Below, one piece after another: positions 60,355 through 64,000 of a stretch of 64,000 nt of DNA (its first letter is position 1; every line of letters starts with the position of its first letter). Under the pieces are notes generated by a model. The model saw only the letters and a list, made by a program, of their open reading frames with translations, did not search any database and had not been told where the DNA came from. The translations under genes and the position numbers were made by a program. This DNA comes from Panopea generosa (taxonomy: Eukaryota > Mollusca > Bivalvia > Adapedonta > Hiatellidae): contig CM055895.1 of the NCBI GenBank assembly GCA_029582155.1, positions 19,579,004 through 19,643,003 of the forward strand, read 5' to 3'.

Positions 60355-61744
60355 CAATATGTCAGTATGTCTCTTCTTCTGATGGTATGTTAAAGACCGT
60401 ATCATTTTGTTGTTGGATACCATTGACATTTTGAAACATTTCTGAAACCTACAATTTAGATACATTTTCTAACACAGTTGTCAGAACTGGTTCAAATAAC
60501 ATCCAGCTGATGTTCCTTTTATAGTGTAGCGTTAATCATTGTAACATGTTCAAACATATTTAAATTCTATGTGTATATAACATTTTGGATTTGAACCATT
60601 TCATTCTACCTACGTTTCACATGATGGTATGGTGCCTTTTTTAATATCCATGTTCAAAACATCTTCATAATAATTATATTCCAACATGAATATGTTGATA
60701 GGACAAACATGCCCAAAACAATTGTTAGTAAATTTTACCAAAAATTATGTTGAAAAGGGGTTTTAACTCGTGTAAAAATCTGAGGGATGTTGAAAAACAT
60801 CAAACATGACATTATTGTACAATTATAAAGATAAACACAAATATTTCCGAAATATAAGGCCTCCTTTATAAGACATGGATTGGAAACTGTCCTTTTACCA
60901 AAAATTAGGTTTAAAAGGCACCCCAACTTGTGTAAAAATTGACCGATGTTGACCAATATTAAACTTGGCCTATAATTTGTGATTATACAGCTATAAATCA
61001 AATATAAATTTAATACAAAGACCCTTTCATTGAAAGTTATTCATTGGAAACAAATCTGATGCATGGAGACGACCAAACAAACTGACAGCTGGGCCAACAC
61101 TTAAATGCCAATTCAGCTGTCTTCGTATTTCTTAACATGTTTTGATTATATAGTTTTTGGTCCGATAATTATTGGTTATAATGTAAAAAATTTACTCAAG
61201 TCAATATAGCCAAACAACTGCAACCAAACATTAATTATTGGTAATGGTGTACAAAATTTACCCAAGTCAATATCGCCAAACAACTGCAACCAAACACGTA
61301 ACTGATAGTCCATTAAATAACAAATGTTATTTTTCCATGTTTTAGTGCCATTTTATTTGTTTATTTCAATATACTTTCTTTATACCCTCGCCGTCTCCGC
61401 AGAGGGCTGCGGGTGAAGCGTTTTCAGACGTACATTATCAGACATTAGTAACGATTCACTCTCATGAATAATTCAGGGAAACATTCCTGCAACTTTCCAA
61501 TTTGATACTCTATTCCTTTCATCTGAATCTATTTATTGTAACTCCAGACCTGAGACAAGATATCTGCTAAATAATTAATTTTTTTGCGGACAGTCAGACA
61601 GACAAATGAAATAGTATGGAAATATTTCTAGAAATGAATGTTACTTGTTGAAAGCTCATGAGATATGAATTTAAATGGAAATCATGCTTAGTAAGTGGGC
61701 TCAAATGGGTTACTGTGATGTAACCTTTGCTAGTTATGTATAAC
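60355..61744. other. No gene seen
   Basis: AT-rich; two related segments at about 60740-60860 and 60895-60990 (ttgtgtaaaaat-tga/ctga-gatgttga) suggest an old local duplication. Confidence 0.5.
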
Positions 61745-62400
61745 CTTTCAACAAATGACATGCATTTCTTATATTGGTACTACCAATGACATTCATTATT
61801 TATATTTGTATTACTAATGACATTCATTATCTATATTTGTATTACTTATGACATTCATTTCTTATATTGGTATTAATAATGACATTCATTATTTATATTT
61901 GTATTACTACTTATGACATTCATTATTTACTTGGGTATTACTAATGACATTCATTATATATATTTGTATGTATATATGACAAATATTGTATATGACATTT
62001 ATAATGTCATTCATTACTTATATTTGTATTACTACTAATGACATTCATTACATATATTGGTATTACAAATGACATTCATTATATATATGTGTATGTATAT
62101 ATGACAAATATTGTATATGACATTAAAAATGCCATTCATTACTTATATTTGTATTACTACTTATGACATTCATTACTTATATTTATATTACTAATGACAT
62201 TCATTATTTACATTGGTATTACTAATGACGTTCATTACTTATGTTCATACTACTAATGACATTCATTATTTACATTGGTATTACTAATGACATTCATTAC
62301 TTATATTTGTATTACTAATGACATACATTACTTATATTCATATAACTAATGACATTCATTATTTACATTGGTATTACTAATGACGTTCATTACTTATATT
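61745..62400. repeat. ~31 bp tandem repeat
   Basis: The unit has actaatgacattcattattt and atattggtatt with length variants; two longer variants contain 'tgtatgtatatatgacaaat' at ~61967 and ~62090, a higher-order duplication. Confidence 0.9.
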
Positions 62401-62404
62401 ATAT

Positions 62405-62845
62405 AAATAGAATGAATGAATAGGGTTTTATGGTGTACCAACACATTATAGGTTATTCGACGCCAACAGGAAGGAAGATTCCAGGTTCACTCTACATGTA
62501 CAAAAAACAACAAATTAACATACAGATTAAAAAAATACATCAACAAATGAATATACAGAATGAATCTAGAACCTTGATACCTGCAGAACTGCAGAGTTTC
62601 AGCAAATTCTATCATATTACTCAATCTGTCGCTTCTTACAACATGCATAAGCCACAGTGATTCTATTCTTGCCATCACTCATGGCTCCCTGGAACCACAC
62701 AGGGGTTGATAATTTAATCACAATAGTGAACTTGACAAAAAATTATAAAATGAACATGACACCTATTTGGAGGATTCCTACCCTTCTGCAGAGAGCGACA
62801 GTGATTCTATTCTTAGCCGGAACCACACGGGCTTCAAGGCAAATA
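62405..62845 (-). mobile_element. ~450 bp interspersed repeat, copy 2 (inverted)
   Basis: Reverse complement of 39253-39722 over nearly its full length. The (attc)n tail side is at the left and the array at 61745 ends right beside it. A ~60-codon frame is open in both copies but most differences change the residue, so it is not under visible protein constraint. Confidence 0.85.
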
Positions 62846-64000
62846 GATGATGTCAGTAAAAACTGAGAATTTAGTAATATTCAACACAGATAACATGAAA
62901 AAAAAGTTGAACTGATAAAATGCATAGGTATATGCACAGTGGATGGTGATTTTTAGTAAAAATAAACCAACAAGTGATTTTTAGGGCAGTTAAAAACCTG
63001 GACCGATTTGCATTTTGGAATATTAGAAGCCCTTAATGGTACCATAGAAAATGACCATATTCAAAAAGCCCCAATATTGACCCTGTAAAATGCATTTCTT
63101 TTAAATATAGATTTTTCAGCAAATTTGAATGTGTTTGTTTCAAATATTCTCTACTCTTTCAAAATATGTATATTTTATACAAAATAAGGAAAATGCATTT
63201 TTAAAGAAGAAGAAACAAGGATTATTTATAACCCCCATTATGTGACTACCCCACGGAAGCACTTCCTTTTTCCAATGGTGGTACAATGCCTTATAAGCCA
63301 CCTAGTGGGAAGATATATCATGCTAGATATATCCAGTGTATACAACAGGCTTCTTGCTGTTCCGTCACTGTTCATTCGCCAAAAACATTACAATTACTAC
63401 CAATAAACAAGACTGACCGTTGTTTGTCCGCATAAATCAGTTAAAAGCAATGTTGTGCATAACCATAAATACAATATAGTTGTCATCATGTCAGTTTGGA
63501 GTAAATTATACTAAGACATGATCACTGTGGGAAAAAATGTAACTTTGTCTTTTTAGAACAGATTTTTCAATCAATTTATTAGTTGCTGTAATGTGAATTT
63601 TTGATGAATCTGGGTGAAAATATCAATTTAAACTTGGGAGCCATAGAAAAAACACATAATGAGTGTCACATTGTATCAGACTGCGCTATATCAACACTGC
63701 AGTGTTCTTCAGCATCTACTGAATTTATCATAATTTTTACTTTTTACAACAAAATCAATATGTGGCGTCTGATGCACTAAGGTTGTATAAACGTACAATA
63801 CTGCAATACTTCGGCATTAATTGAATTCATAAATGGTGATCTTGACTTTCAACAACAAAATCAATAGATTTCTTTGCAATATAACAATTAATTCACTGTT
63901 AGCAAAGGACAAAATGCATATTGATTTATAAACAAAAGACAGTCGGGATGACCCCAAAATCACCTGTGGCATCAGAGACCATGCCAAATAATATGTTGTA
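62846..64000. other. No gene seen
   Basis: AT-rich DNA without recognised coding, RNA or repeat features up to the window edge. Confidence 0.5.

Overview
This is eukaryotic, intron-rich, AT-rich nuclear DNA from an invertebrate, most likely a mollusc and plausibly a bivalve. The grounds are a fragmented secreted-protein gene with introns up to about 24 kb, tRNA-headed SINEs, short inverted-repeat DNA transposons, a decayed Penelope-like retroelement, and ~1.15 kb repeats with internal ~165 bp subunits and 'ccataactc' motifs of a kind I associate with bivalve genomes. The taxon call is an inference. I see no prokaryotic gene, no CRISPR array and no viral gene.

One gene explains all the convincing coding sequence. 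It lies on the minus strand and six consecutive internal exons are visible: A 49965-48567, B 44535-44314, C 20483-19758, D 15427-15221, E 3555-3398 and F 1505-1388. They join in frame at every junction (phases 1, 1, 1, 1, 0) and give about 943 residues. The order is a very acidic N-terminal region (A), a ten-cysteine follistatin/Kazal domain (B), a second acidic region plus linker (C), an EF-hand pair (D), and the two halves of an Ig domain (E, F). Kazal, EF-hand, Ig is the order of the FSTL4/FSTL5 (follistatin-related) family. The motifs in E and F (VVWKRNN, LGDGSLYL, THILTVQ) match that family closely. The signal-peptide exon was not recognised and should lie at higher coordinates. The later Ig and C-terminal exons should lie to the left of the window.

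The rest is intronic or flanking DNA, and about a third of the window (22-23 kb by my boundaries) is tandem repeat. There are some seventeen mostly unrelated arrays with units of about 15, 21, 28, 30, 31, 34, 37, 44 (two unrelated), 45, 53, 66, 69, 79, 146 and 160 bp. The largest is a 6.6 kb array of ~179 copies of a 37 bp unit in intron D-E. The most unusual is a nine-copy 44 bp array at 3041-3435. Its unit is the last 38 bp of exon E plus that exon's own 5' splice site.

Mobile elements include a SINE family (five copies, one with a clear 13 bp target duplication), three copies of a TTAA-flanked palindrome MITE, single elements with TTAA, TATA and TA target sites (two of them sitting inside satellite arrays), two ~1.15 kb composite repeats, an inverted pair of ~450 bp repeats, and a Penelope-like remnant with a GIY-YIG endonuclease motif.
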